From Bacteroidaceae bacterium (GTDB taxonomy: Bacteria > Bacteroidota > Bacteroidia > Bacteroidales > Bacteroidaceae), in contig JAFTUK010000012.1 of assembly GCA_017466325.1 (NCBI GenBank), positions 1 to 46,300 of the forward strand: a stretch of 46,300 nt of DNA, in the 5' to 3' direction. Positions within the stretch are counted from its first letter, which is position 1, and every line of letters starts with the position of its first letter. The position numbers and the translations under genes were made by a program. Below, in pieces: positions 18,025-24,657 of this stretch. The notes below the pieces were generated by a model. The model did not search any database and was not told where the DNA came from. It saw nothing but the letters and a program-made list of their open reading frames with translations.

Positions 18025-18521
18025 GCCTCTATCTCTGCAAAGTCCTGAAGATGCTCGTCTATGTATCTGGCCACGGTTTCCGTAACCTCCTCCTCCATCA
18101 GGATGAACTCGTCGTCCAGGTCGTCCGCCTCGGGGTAGTTCTCGTATATCGCCATAAACTCCTCATCGGTACAATCCGCCGTCAGCGCCTTATGGTTCTC
18201 TTCGTAGAACTTACGTCCGCTATATACCAGTTTGGAGAACTCCTTGGCTCCCCACAGGCGCATGGCCTTGGCAAAGGGGTTCAGGAAGATGAATGGACCG
18301 TAACCGTTGTGTATGAGTTGCACATGACCTCCGTCCATCACCTCCTCGCGGTATATGCAATACGCCAGCAGGGTTATCTGGTCGGGATTCAGGAGCGACA
18401 TGCTCTCCTGCGTCAGTTCCCCTCCGATATGTTCCATGGTGGCATTGTAGAACAGTTCCACAAAGGCATCCATGCCACTCTGTGCCGCCTCTATTACGGC
18501 CGATTCCTTTATCCTTAGCAT
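18021..18521 (-). CDS. DMP19-like (DUF4375) protein
   Basis: A 166-residue acidic soluble protein. The phrases LYNATMEHIGGELTQESMSLLN-like region (about 22-45), LLAYCIYREEVMDGGHVQLIHNGYGPFI (in parts, VMDGGHVQLI and NGYGPFI, about 60-78) recall the DUF4375/DMP19 family, in which a conserved NGGFxQ(F/Y)xxN segment is typical; DMP19 of Neisseria has been described as a DNA mimic. Here the segment is DGGHVQLIHNGYG. The C-terminus is strongly acidic (PEADDLDDEFILMEEE), which would fit a mimic but is not proof. It is coupled by ATGA to the homocysteine methyltransferase gene. Confidence 0.65.
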   Translation of the reverse strand: MLRIKESAVIEAAQSGMDAFVELFYNATMEHIGGELTQESMSLLNPDQITLLAYCIYREEVMDGGHVQLIHNGYGPFIFLNPFAKAMRLWGAKEFSKLVYSGRKFYEENHKALTADCTDEEFMAIYENYPEADDLDDEFILMEEEVTETVARYIDEHLQDFAEIEA

Positions 18522-18524
18522 CTC

Positions 18525-18707
18525 TTACTTTTTCTTTCCATCCAGGAATATGTTGACAAAGAACATAGCCACGGCAAACACAGCACCCTCAATGATGTAT
18601 ATATAGGATGTCTTTTCGTCCTCCAGGAAGAACTCGTCGCCTAACCACATAAGCACCGCGAATAGCACACCCTGCAATAGGGCCACGATAACCTGTTGTC
18701 TGTTCAT
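18525..18707 (-). CDS. 60-residue membrane protein
   Basis: A small protein with two hydrophobic segments (about 6-22, VIVALLQGVLFAVLMWL, and about 37-54, YIIEGAVFAVAMFFVNIF) separated by an acidic loop (GDEFFLEDEKTS) and ending in a Lys cluster. The topology suggests a helical hairpin in the inner membrane with the termini in the cytoplasm. I recognise no family. It lies three bases before the DMP19-like gene and heads the metH operon. No consensus promoter is seen upstream. Confidence 0.65.
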   Translation of the reverse strand: MNRQQVIVALLQGVLFAVLMWLGDEFFLEDEKTSYIYIIEGAVFAVAMFFVNIFLDGKKK

Positions 18708-19103
18708 AGTCTTTTTTTACTTAATTGTATCTTTACTTGCTTGTCGTCCGGCAAGCACGGTGAGCATGAAGCGGTGAGGGGATGAGAGGTGAGTTTTTCC
18801 GTTTTGACTTCAGCCCCTTTGGGCGTCGACCTTCGGTTCACCTTTCCATTTTCAGTTTACATCATACCCCCTCCCCCTACGGGTACTCCCCCTGTTCAGG
18901 GGGAGATAGTGGCAACAGCGTTCCTTGCCGCTTTGTCCACCTAAGATAGGGGGACGAGGAGCGGAGCGACGGAGGGGGTATGTTAGTTTTCCGTTTTAAT
19001 CCCGCTTTGCGGTCTTGAATCTGCTCCCGCTCGGCAATTCAAACAAGTTTGATTGCTCTCGCTTACTCGCAGATTTCCGTTTTCCGATTTCCGTTTTCCG
19101 TTC
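18708..19103. other. 396-bp intergenic region of repeat modules
   Basis: No gene is visible. It carries a degenerate GTGAGCGG-type stretch (about 18758-18793), CCGTTTT units (about 18797-18805 and 18985-18997), the 120-bp inverted-repeat element at 18863-18982, and CCGTTTTCCGATTT-type repeats running to the smpB stop (about 19074-19101). The same set of modules occurs in front of the smalltalk gene near 640-1075. Confidence 0.7.
18863..18982. repeat. 120-bp element with perfect 12-bp terminal inverted repeats
   Basis: CATACCCCCTCC (18863-18874) is the exact reverse complement of GGAGGGGGTATG (18971-18982). Inside, CTCCCCCTG (18886-18894) and CAGGGGGAG (18897-18905) form a perfect 9-bp stem with a 2-nt centre. 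The inner sequence has no reading frame of note. It resembles C/G-rich intergenic repeats I recall from gut bacteria and, in plan, the element at 864-977. Confidence 0.75.
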
Positions 19104-19577
19104 TCAATATCCTTTCTTGAAGGCGCGGTCCATCTGTCTTCGGTCCTCCTTCTCCTTCATGGTCTCGCGCTTGTCATACTCCTTCTTGCCTCGGGCTATG
19201 CTGATATCCAGTTTTGCCAGCCCCTTCTCGTCAATATATAATAATGTAGGCACTATGCTGAACCCAGGCTGCTTCACCGTCTGCTGGATCTTGCGTATCT
19301 CGCGGCGGTTCAACAGGAGTTTGCGCTCGCGCCGCTCCACATGGTTGTTGTACGAACCCTGCTCGTAGTGGGCGATGTACATGTTCTTAACCCACACCTC
19401 GCCGTTGTGCACATAACAGAACGTATCCACCAGCGAAGCCTTGCCCTGACGGATACTCTTTATCTCCGTGCCGGTAAGCACAATGCCAGCAGTATAGTCA
19501 TCGAACAGGGCGAAGTCGAACGAGGCACGCTTGTTCTTTATGTTTATTGTCTTTGATTTGTTTTCCTTCTTGGCCAT
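19104..19577 (-). CDS. smpB: SsrA-binding protein SmpB
   Basis: SmpB binds tmRNA and brings it to stalled ribosomes for trans-translation. The 157-residue protein has the family landmarks: [20 protein letters not shown] near residues 14-33 (in parts, NKRASFDF and [16 protein letters not shown]), [23 protein letters not shown] (about 46-70, in parts) and the C-terminal basic tail starting [21 protein letters not shown] 19577 is preferred over an upstream frame extension because a TACCTTTG promoter element sits eight bases upstream, inside the extension. It is read divergently from the GGGtGRT operon. Confidence 0.96.
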   Translation of the reverse strand: MAKKENKSKTINIKNKRASFDFALFDDYTAGIVLTGTEIKSIRQGKASLVDTFCYVHNGEVWVKNMYIAHYEQGSYNNHVERRERKLLLNRREIRKIQQTVKQPGFSIVPTLLYIDEKGLAKLDISIARGKKEYDKRETMKEKEDRRQMDRAFKKGY

Positions 19578-19585
19578 AATCGGTT

Positions 19586-19593
19586 CAAAGGTA
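19586..19593 (-). promoter_or_regulatory. probable -7 element for smpB (TACCTTTG)
   Basis: Minus-strand TACCTTTG ends eight bases before the smpB ATG, which implies a leader of only a few bases, as for recF. No TTG at the preferred distance. Confidence 0.6.
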
Positions 19594-19666
19594 CGAAAAA
19601 AATGACGATACGTGAAGATTGACGGCAGAAATTGCCACAAAGCACGCAAAATATTGGGCAAATACT

Positions 19667-19696
19667 TTGCATGCTACCTAAAAATGACTATTTTTG
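19667..19696 (+). promoter_or_regulatory. promoter of the GGGtGRT operon, TTG-N19-TATTTTTG
   Basis: TTG at 19667-19669, a 19-bp spacer and TATTTTTG at 19689-19696. The leader to ATG 19750 would be about 50 nt. Confidence 0.78.
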
Positions 19697-19749
19697 TAGA
19701 CGCAAAAGTGTTGAACCACTAAAATACAAAACAACCTAACAACAAAATT

Positions 19750-20451
19750 ATGCAGTACACACACGAAGTACAGAACATGTGTTGTGTGGCTAAAGGCCCC
19801 AACCATGGTCCCGCTCCCATCCCTGAAGAGGGCAAGTGGGTGCAGGCAAAGGAAATCAAGGACATCAGCGGTCTGACCCACGGTGTGGGTTGGTGTGCTC
19901 CCCAGCAGGGCGCCTGCAAGCTGACCTTGAACGTGAAGGAAGGTATCATCGAGGAGTGCCTCGTTGAGACCATCGGTTGCTCCGGCATGACCCACTCTGC
20001 CGCTATGGCCAGCGAGATTCTTCCCGGCAAGACCATCCTGGAGGCTCTGAATACCGACCTGGTATGTGATGCCATCAACACCGCCATGCGCGAACTGTTC
20101 CTGCAGATCGTTTACGGCCGCACCCAGTCTGCATTCTCAGAGGGCGGTTTGACCATCGGTGCAGGTATGGAAGACCTGGGTAAGGGTCTGATTTCACAGA
20201 CAGGTACCCTGTACGGCACCAAGCTCAAGGGCACACGTTACCTGCAGCTCACCGAGGGTTACATCACCAAGATGTTCCTGGATGAGGACGACCAGGTTTG
20301 CGGTTACGAATTCGTACACATGGGCAAGCTGATGGACGCCATCAAGAAGGGTATGGACGCCAACGAGGCTCTCAAGAGTGTAACAGGCACCTATGGCCGC
20401 ACAAAGGCCGAGGATGGCGCTGTCAAGAGTATTGACCCCCGTAAGGACTAA
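19750..20451 (+). CDS. IscU/NifU-like scaffold-type protein of the GGGtGRT pair
   Basis: A 233-residue protein whose first 140 residues recall the IscU/NifU N-terminal fold: GVGWCAPQQGACKLTLNVKEGIIEE (about 45-69, in parts GWCAPQQGACKL) and ETIGCSGMTHSAAMASE (about 73-89), where Cys77 stands in the usual scaffold GCG(x)A position. Cys11, Cys12, Cys49, Cys56, Cys70 and Cys77 could bind iron-sulfur clusters or zinc. The C-terminal 90 residues are not in classical IscU. The partner gene follows after 20 bp; this pairing is common in anaerobic bacteria and its function is unknown to me. Codons (GGT, GCT, CGT, AAG) look adapted for high expression. Confidence 0.8.
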   Translation: MQYTHEVQNMCCVAKGPNHGPAPIPEEGKWVQAKEIKDISGLTHGVGWCAPQQGACKLTLNVKEGIIEECLVETIGCSGMTHSAAMASEILPGKTILEALNTDLVCDAINTAMRELFLQIVYGRTQSAFSEGGLTIGAGMEDLGKGLISQTGTLYGTKLKGTRYLQLTEGYITKMFLDEDDQVCGYEFVHMGKLMDAIKKGMDANEALKSVTGTYGRTKAEDGAVKSIDPRKD

Positions 20452-20457
20452 TAATTT

Positions 20458-20463
20458 GGAGGA
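20458..20463 (+). promoter_or_regulatory. strong Shine-Dalgarno site GGAGGA
   Basis: GGAGGA lies eight bases before ATG 20472. Such full sites are uncommon in this window, where most starts have no recognisable Shine-Dalgarno, and it supports both the start and strong translation of the GGGtGRT gene. Confidence 0.7.
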
Positions 20464-20471
20464 ACAAGACT

Positions 20472-21491
20472 ATGATTAGAGAAGTAAAATTCGAGTCACA
20501 GGACCGTCGTATCAAGCAGATCCTTGCTTGTCTGAACAGCCACGGTATCGCCTCCATCGAAGAGGCTAATGAGATTTGTGATGCAGCCGGCATCGATCCT
20601 TACAAGACTTGTGAGGAAACACAGATGATTTGCTTTGAGAACGCAAAGTGGGCTTATGTAGTAGGTACCGCTATCGCTCTGAAGGAAAAGGCAAAGGACG
20701 CTGTTGAGGCTGCCAACTATATTGGTGAGGGTCTGCAGAGCTTCTGTATCCCTGGTTCTGTTGCCGACGACCGCAAGGTTGGTATCGGCCACGGCGAGCT
20801 GGCAGCACGTCTGCTCTCTCCCGAGACCAAGTGCTTCGCATTCCTGGCAGGTCACGAGTCATTCGCTGCTGCCGAGGGTGCCATCAAGATCGCTCAGATG
20901 GCCAACAAGTCAAGACCAGCCGACAAGCCCCTGCGCTGCATCCTGAACGGTCTTGGCAAGGACGCTGCCATGATCATCAGCCGTATCAACGGTTTCACCT
21001 ATGTACAGACCCAGTTCGACTACTTCACCGGCGAGTTGAAGATTGTCAGCAAGAAGGCATACAGCAACGGTCCCCGCGCTGCCGTTAACTGCTATGGTGC
21101 AGACGACGTTCGCGAAGGTGTTGCCATCATGTGGCACGAGGACGTAGACGTTTCCATCACCGGTAACTCTACCAACCCCACCCGTTTCCAACACCCCACC
21201 GCAGGTACTTACAAAAAGGAGCGCGTACGTGCCGGCAAGGCATACTTCAGCGTAGCTTCAGGTGGTGGTACCGGCCGTACCCTGCACCCCGACAACATGG
21301 CTGCAGGTCCCGCTTCTTACGGTATGACCGACACTCTGGGCCGCATGCACTCTGACGCTCAGTTCGCAGGTTCTTCATCTGTTCCCGCTCACGTGGAGAT
21401 GATGGGCTTCCTGGGTATCGGCAACAACCCCATGGTTGGTTGCTCTGTAGCATGCGCAGTACAGGCCGACCTGTATTTGAACAAGAAGTAA
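20472..21491 (+). CDS. GGGtGRT protein
   Basis: A 339-residue protein carrying the motif that names the family, ASGGGTGRTLHPDN, near residue 262. Other strongly family-like phrases are GPRAAVNCYGADDVREG and GNSTNPTRFQHPTAGTY, and the end FLGIGNNPMVGCSVACAVQ with two Cys. It is probably cytosolic, with no signal or membrane helix. From recall it is always linked with the IscU-like gene upstream; the glycine-rich loop could bind a phosphate or nucleotide. The reaction is unknown and I do not assign one. Codon choice matches rpsP more than neighbouring metabolic genes. A strong terminator follows at 21548-21590. Confidence 0.88.
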   Translation: MIREVKFESQDRRIKQILACLNSHGIASIEEANEICDAAGIDPYKTCEETQMICFENAKWAYVVGTAIALKEKAKDAVEAANYIGEGLQSFCIPGSVADDRKVGIGHGELAARLLSPETKCFAFLAGHESFAAAEGAIKIAQMANKSRPADKPLRCILNGLGKDAAMIISRINGFTYVQTQFDYFTGELKIVSKKAYSNGPRAAVNCYGADDVREGVAIMWHEDVDVSITGNSTNPTRFQHPTAGTYKKERVRAGKAYFSVASGGGTGRTLHPDNMAAGPASYGMTDTLGRMHSDAQFAGSSSVPAHVEMMGFLGIGNNPMVGCSVACAVQADLYLNKK

Positions 21492-21547
21492 TTGTTGCTT
21501 AACGTATTAGCCCAATAAGGTTAAACAAAAGCGACAACCAACGTTAT

Positions 21548-21590
21548 ATCTCCTATAGCCACCCGACTACATGGCTATAGGAGATTTTTT
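21548..21590 (+). terminator. rho-independent terminator of the GGGtGRT operon
   Basis: ATCTCCTATAGCCA (21548-21561) pairs perfectly over 14 bp with TGGCTATAGGAGAT (21572-21585), loop of 10, then TTTTTT to 21590. An in-frame ATG at 21571 for the downstream HU gene falls inside this hairpin and is therefore rejected as its start. Confidence 0.95.
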
Positions 21591-21615
21591 AACATCTCGA
21601 ACAACAATACCCGAC

Positions 21616-21900
21616 ATGAACAGAAGTGAACTGATAGCAGCCGTAGCGGCACGACTGGACACCACCAAGGGCAATGCCGCACAGATGGTGGACACCGTAC
21701 TGGGAGTAATAGCCGACCGACTCACCGAAGAGCGCGAAGAAGTGGCCATTGCCGACTTCGGACGTTTCTCCATCAAGCAGCAACCCGAGCGCCAGGGCAT
21801 CAACCCCCAGACGGGAGAAAAGATGACCATCGAGGCAAAGGAAAAGGTTGTCTTCAAGGCCTCCACAAGTCTGGAGTACTATAGCCGCAAGCACAACTAA
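21616..21900 (+). CDS. HU family DNA-binding protein
   Basis: A 94-residue histone-like protein of standard HU length: MNRSELIAAVAARLDTTKG at the N-terminus (helix-turn-helix dimer core), then VAIADFGRFSIKQQPERQGINPQTGE (in parts, IADFGRFSIKQ and RQGINPQTGE), where NPQTGE marks the DNA-intercalating beta arm, and KVVFKASTSL at the end. It bends DNA as a dimer in the nucleoid. ATG 21616 gives the normal N-terminus. No promoter of the usual type lies between the preceding terminator and this start, so it may depend on read-through or an unrecognised promoter. Confidence 0.93.
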   Translation: MNRSELIAAVAARLDTTKGNAAQMVDTVLGVIADRLTEEREEVAIADFGRFSIKQQPERQGINPQTGEKMTIEAKEKVVFKASTSLEYYSRKHN

Positions 21901-21947
21901 ACCTATGCTTGGTTTCATCAACTTCAAATACAGCAAATAACATACCA

Positions 21948-21985
21948 GTAGGAGGTAAACGCTTATAGAAGCGCATACCTCCTAC
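21948..21985 (+). terminator. hairpin after the HU gene
   Basis: GTAGGAGGTA (21948-21957) pairs with TACCTCCTAC (21976-21985), and inside it CGCTT pairs with AAGCG around a 4-nt loop. The T-tract is weak (cctttggttta). Confidence 0.65.
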
Positions 21986-22094
21986 CTTTGGTTTATTGCC
22001 CCAGTCTCCCCGGTGCAAGCGGTCCCATGTGATTGAAACTATTAAGTTTCGCTTGGGACTTGTACCCGTTAGTTGAAATTCATACCGAGCATAC

Positions 22095-22126
22095 AAAAAA
22101 GAGGACATGCCAATTGGCACGTCCTC
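22095..22126 (-). terminator. rho-independent terminator of the DUF3127 gene
   Basis: On the minus strand GAGGACGTGCCA and TGGCATGTCCTC (22101-22126) pair with one G-U and are followed by TTTTTT (22100-22095). Confidence 0.88.
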
Positions 22127-22159
22127 CTATGTTTTACATATGAATCTCTTGTGAATACC

Positions 22160-22576
22160 TTAGAACGGTAAGTCTTCTGCACCTGTAGACGTAAACGGAG
22201 CTGCCTCTTGAGGTGCTGCCGTTGGCATAGGAGCAGTTGAGGGAGCGCCAAACGGAGTCATGTCGGGAGCACCCATGGGCATTTGCGCCATTGGATCTGC
22301 AAGATTGCGATCAACGTTCCATGCACGGATACTGTTATACCAACGTCCCTGATACTCACGTGCATCTATGTCAAAACTGACGCGTACCATTTCACCAACC
22401 TGAATATTGAACTGCTGTATCTTGTCTGATCCGAAGACCTCAAACACCATCTTGCGAGGAAAACGGTCTGTTGTTGTCTCCAAAACGTATGAAGCCATAC
22501 GCCATTCACTGCCTGTACGCGCAGAAGTGCCACTACGTTCAGGAAGTACCTGAATAATTTTTCCTATCAATTCCAT
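22160..22576 (-). CDS. DUF3127 OB-fold-like protein with SSB-like tail
   Basis: A 138-residue protein. The first 95 residues match DUF3127: MELIGKIIQVLPERSGTSARTG, SYVLETTTDRFPRKMVFEVFG and VSFDIDAREYQGRWYNSIRAW (each quoted in part), an OB-like strand pattern resembling single-strand DNA-binding proteins. Then comes a Pro/Met/Ala-rich linker (about 100-130) and the end GAEDLPF. Canonical SSB ends in an acidic stretch plus Pro-Phe that docks replication and repair proteins; the AEDLPF end here looks the same. It is divergent from dnaN with back-to-back promoters. I infer a DNA- or RNA-binding role; it could be a specialised SSB. Confidence 0.8.
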   Translation of the reverse strand: MELIGKIIQVLPERSGTSARTGSEWRMASYVLETTTDRFPRKMVFEVFGSDKIQQFNIQVGEMVRVSFDIDAREYQGRWYNSIRAWNVDRNLADPMAQMPMGAPDMTPFGAPSTAPMPTAAPQEAAPFTSTGAEDLPF

Positions 22577-22599
22577 AATTTATACTTTTTAATTCTGCA

Positions 22600-22630
22600 C
22601 AAAGTTAAGACAAATTACCTACATACACAA
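22600..22630 (-). promoter_or_regulatory. promoter of the DUF3127 gene, TTG-N20-TAACTTTG
   Basis: Read on the minus strand: TTG (22630-22628), 20 bp, TAACTTTG (22607-22600), leader about 20 nt. The -33 box is 17 bp from the -33 box of the divergent dnaN promoter. Confidence 0.78.
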
Positions 22631-22647
22631 AAAACAGATTGCATTTT

Positions 22648-22678
22648 TTGGCATTATGAAGATAAATAAGTAAATTTG
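22648..22678 (+). promoter_or_regulatory. dnaN promoter, TTG-N20-TAAATTTG
   Basis: TTG at 22648-22650, 20 bp, TAAATTTG at 22671-22678, leader about 32 nt to ATG 22715. Confidence 0.82.
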
Positions 22679-22714
22679 CAAGGAAATACGTAAACATATA
22701 ATCACTATTACAAT

Positions 22715-23839
22715 ATGAATTTCAAAGTATCAAGCTCGGCTCTTAACAGCCGCCTCATCTGCGCCAGCAAGGTTCTGGCAAGCAAGAACTCAATGCCCAT
22801 ACTGGACTGCTTTCTGATAGACGTGTCAGAGGGTGGACAAATGACAATAACAGCAAGTGACTCAGAAAAATGCTACATTGCCAATTTGCCTTTGTTGGAA
22901 CATAGTAATCCAGGAAGATTCTGTGTGCCGGCCAAGACTTTGATGGAGAGCCTGCGCGAGATTCCCGAGCAGCCAATAACATTGGAATTGAACGAAAACA
23001 CATATGAACTCCGTGGCAAGCACGGTAGCGGACAATTCGCAATCATGGCACAGAGCGCAGAGCCCTACCCTGCTCCACGTCCTGTTGTAGAAGGCAACAC
23101 CCTGAACATAACTGCCGATGTGCTGCTTTCCGGCATAAACCGTTCCCTTTTTGCCACTGCCAACGATGAAGTTCGTCTGGTAATGAACGGAATCTATTTC
23201 GACATCAAACCCGACCACCTTATCTTTGCCGGCACCGACGGTCGCAAGTTGGTAAAGAACATTGTACGTGGCATGACACCCGGTTTCAACGGAAGCTTCA
23301 TCCTCCCCAAGAAGGTGGCAACGATCCTGAAAAGCGTTGTAAACAAGGATGAGAATGACATACGTATCGTTTACACAAATGATCGTGCGACCATCTCAAC
23401 AGAAGACATGGTCATGCATTTCCGTCTGATAGAGGGCAACTACCCCAACTATAATGCCGTTATTCCTACCAGCAATCCTTACCATGCAGTAATTGACCGT
23501 CAGGCTTTTGCCAGTGCGCTTAAGCGTGTCAGCGTGTGTTGCAACCAGAGCAGCGGTCTTGTTAAACTGGAATTGAGTCGCAACAACGTACACCTAACCG
23601 GTCAGGACAACGAATATTCCACCAGTGCGGAGGAATTCCTGACATGTGAATATGACAACAATCCCATCAGCATCGGATTCTCATGTCAGTTCCTGATAGA
23701 GATATGCAACATACTGGATTCTGAGAATGTAGTCCTTGAACTCGCCGACCCCAGCCGCCCGGGATTGGTACGTCCCGCACAGGAGAAGGAAAACGAAGAA
23801 CTGATCATGCTGCTCATGCCCATGCGCGTAGAAGACTGA
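22715..23839 (+). CDS. dnaN: DNA polymerase III subunit beta (sliding clamp)
   Basis: The ring-shaped clamp holds polymerase III and other enzymes on DNA. The 374-residue length and three repeated domains of about 120 residues are standard. Seen: MNFKVSSSALNSRLI and PILDCFLIDVSEGG in domain 1, LLSGINRSLFATANDEVRLVMNGIYF (in parts, near 135-160) and GTDGRKLVKN in domain 2, and IEGNYPNYNAVIP plus FLIEICNILDSENVVLEL in domain 3, ending LMLLMPMRV, the conserved C-terminal clamp edge. It begins an operon with an exonuclease gene seven bases downstream. dnaA is not in this window. Confidence 0.97.
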   Translation: MNFKVSSSALNSRLICASKVLASKNSMPILDCFLIDVSEGGQMTITASDSEKCYIANLPLLEHSNPGRFCVPAKTLMESLREIPEQPITLELNENTYELRGKHGSGQFAIMAQSAEPYPAPRPVVEGNTLNITADVLLSGINRSLFATANDEVRLVMNGIYFDIKPDHLIFAGTDGRKLVKNIVRGMTPGFNGSFILPKKVATILKSVVNKDENDIRIVYTNDRATISTEDMVMHFRLIEGNYPNYNAVIPTSNPYHAVIDRQAFASALKRVSVCCNQSSGLVKLELSRNNVHLTGQDNEYSTSAEEFLTCEYDNNPISIGFSCQFLIEICNILDSENVVLELADPSRPGLVRPAQEKENEELIMLLMPMRVED

Positions 23840-23846
23840 TGACACC

Positions 23847-24614
23847 ATGAAACTGAATCTTAAGAAACCCATAGTATTCTTTGACTTGGAAACAACAGGC
23901 ATAGATGTGGCAACAGACCGCATTGTAGAAATATGCCTGATACGCCTGGAGCCCAACGGTAACCGTCAGTCAATGACAATGAGACTGAATCCAGAAAGGC
24001 ACATTCCAGAAGAGGCCAGTTCTGTCCATGGCATTTACGATGCCGACGTTAAGGACTGCCCGACATTCCGCGAAAAGGCAGAAGAACTGAAGACGATTTT
24101 CGACGGATGCGACTTGGCTGGTTTCAACAGCAACAGATTTGACATTCCACTGCTTGCTGAAGAATTCATCCGTTCTGGAGTGAACATTGACCTGAACACT
24201 CCACGCCGTGTGGATGTCCAGAACATTTATCATAAGCTCGAGCGCAGAACACTGATTGCAGCGTACAAGTTCTATTGCGACAAGGATTTGGAGAACGCTC
24301 ATTCCGCTTTGGCCGACACAGAAGCCACGCTGGAGGTCCTTGAGGCACAGCTTGACCGCTATCCAGAAGATTTGCAGAACGACATAGACTTTCTGGCCGA
24401 GTATAGCAGCAGGGATAACTTTGTTGACTTTGCCGGGCGGTTTGCATACAATGCCAAGGGCGAGGAAATTGTAAACTTCGGCAAGCACAAGGGACGCTTA
24501 GTCAAGGATGTACTGAGAGTTGAACCAAGTTACTATAACTGGATGATGCAGAGCGACTTTACAATGAACACAAAACAAGTACTCACACGTCTCAAATACA
24601 AGTATTCCTTATAA
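23847..24614 (+). CDS. DEDDh 3'-5' exonuclease (DnaQ-like) with GKHKG domain
   Basis: A 255-residue protein. Residues about 1-175 are a DnaQ-type exonuclease with all acidic residues: FFDLETTGID (Exo I, about 10-19), GFNSNRFDIPLL (Exo II, about 92-103) and AHSALADTEAT (Exo III, His and Asp). The C-terminal segment FGKHKGRLVKDVL, then PSYYNWMMQSDF resembles the short C-terminal domain of ExoX/DUF3820-type nucleases. It could proofread or degrade single strands. It starts seven bases after the clamp gene, with which it should be co-transcribed. A 43-bp gap separates it from coaBC. Confidence 0.88.
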   Translation: MKLNLKKPIVFFDLETTGIDVATDRIVEICLIRLEPNGNRQSMTMRLNPERHIPEEASSVHGIYDADVKDCPTFREKAEELKTIFDGCDLAGFNSNRFDIPLLAEEFIRSGVNIDLNTPRRVDVQNIYHKLERRTLIAAYKFYCDKDLENAHSALADTEATLEVLEAQLDRYPEDLQNDIDFLAEYSSRDNFVDFAGRFAYNAKGEEIVNFGKHKGRLVKDVLRVEPSYYNWMMQSDFTMNTKQVLTRLKYKYSL

Positions 24615-24657
24615 TATCTCACACGACAGATAATTAAGGACTCACAATACATACATC

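Noticed and set aside
21571-21615. Upstream ATG for the HU gene at 21571
   Set aside because: It lies inside the terminator hairpin of the previous operon and would add residues not found in HU proteins.
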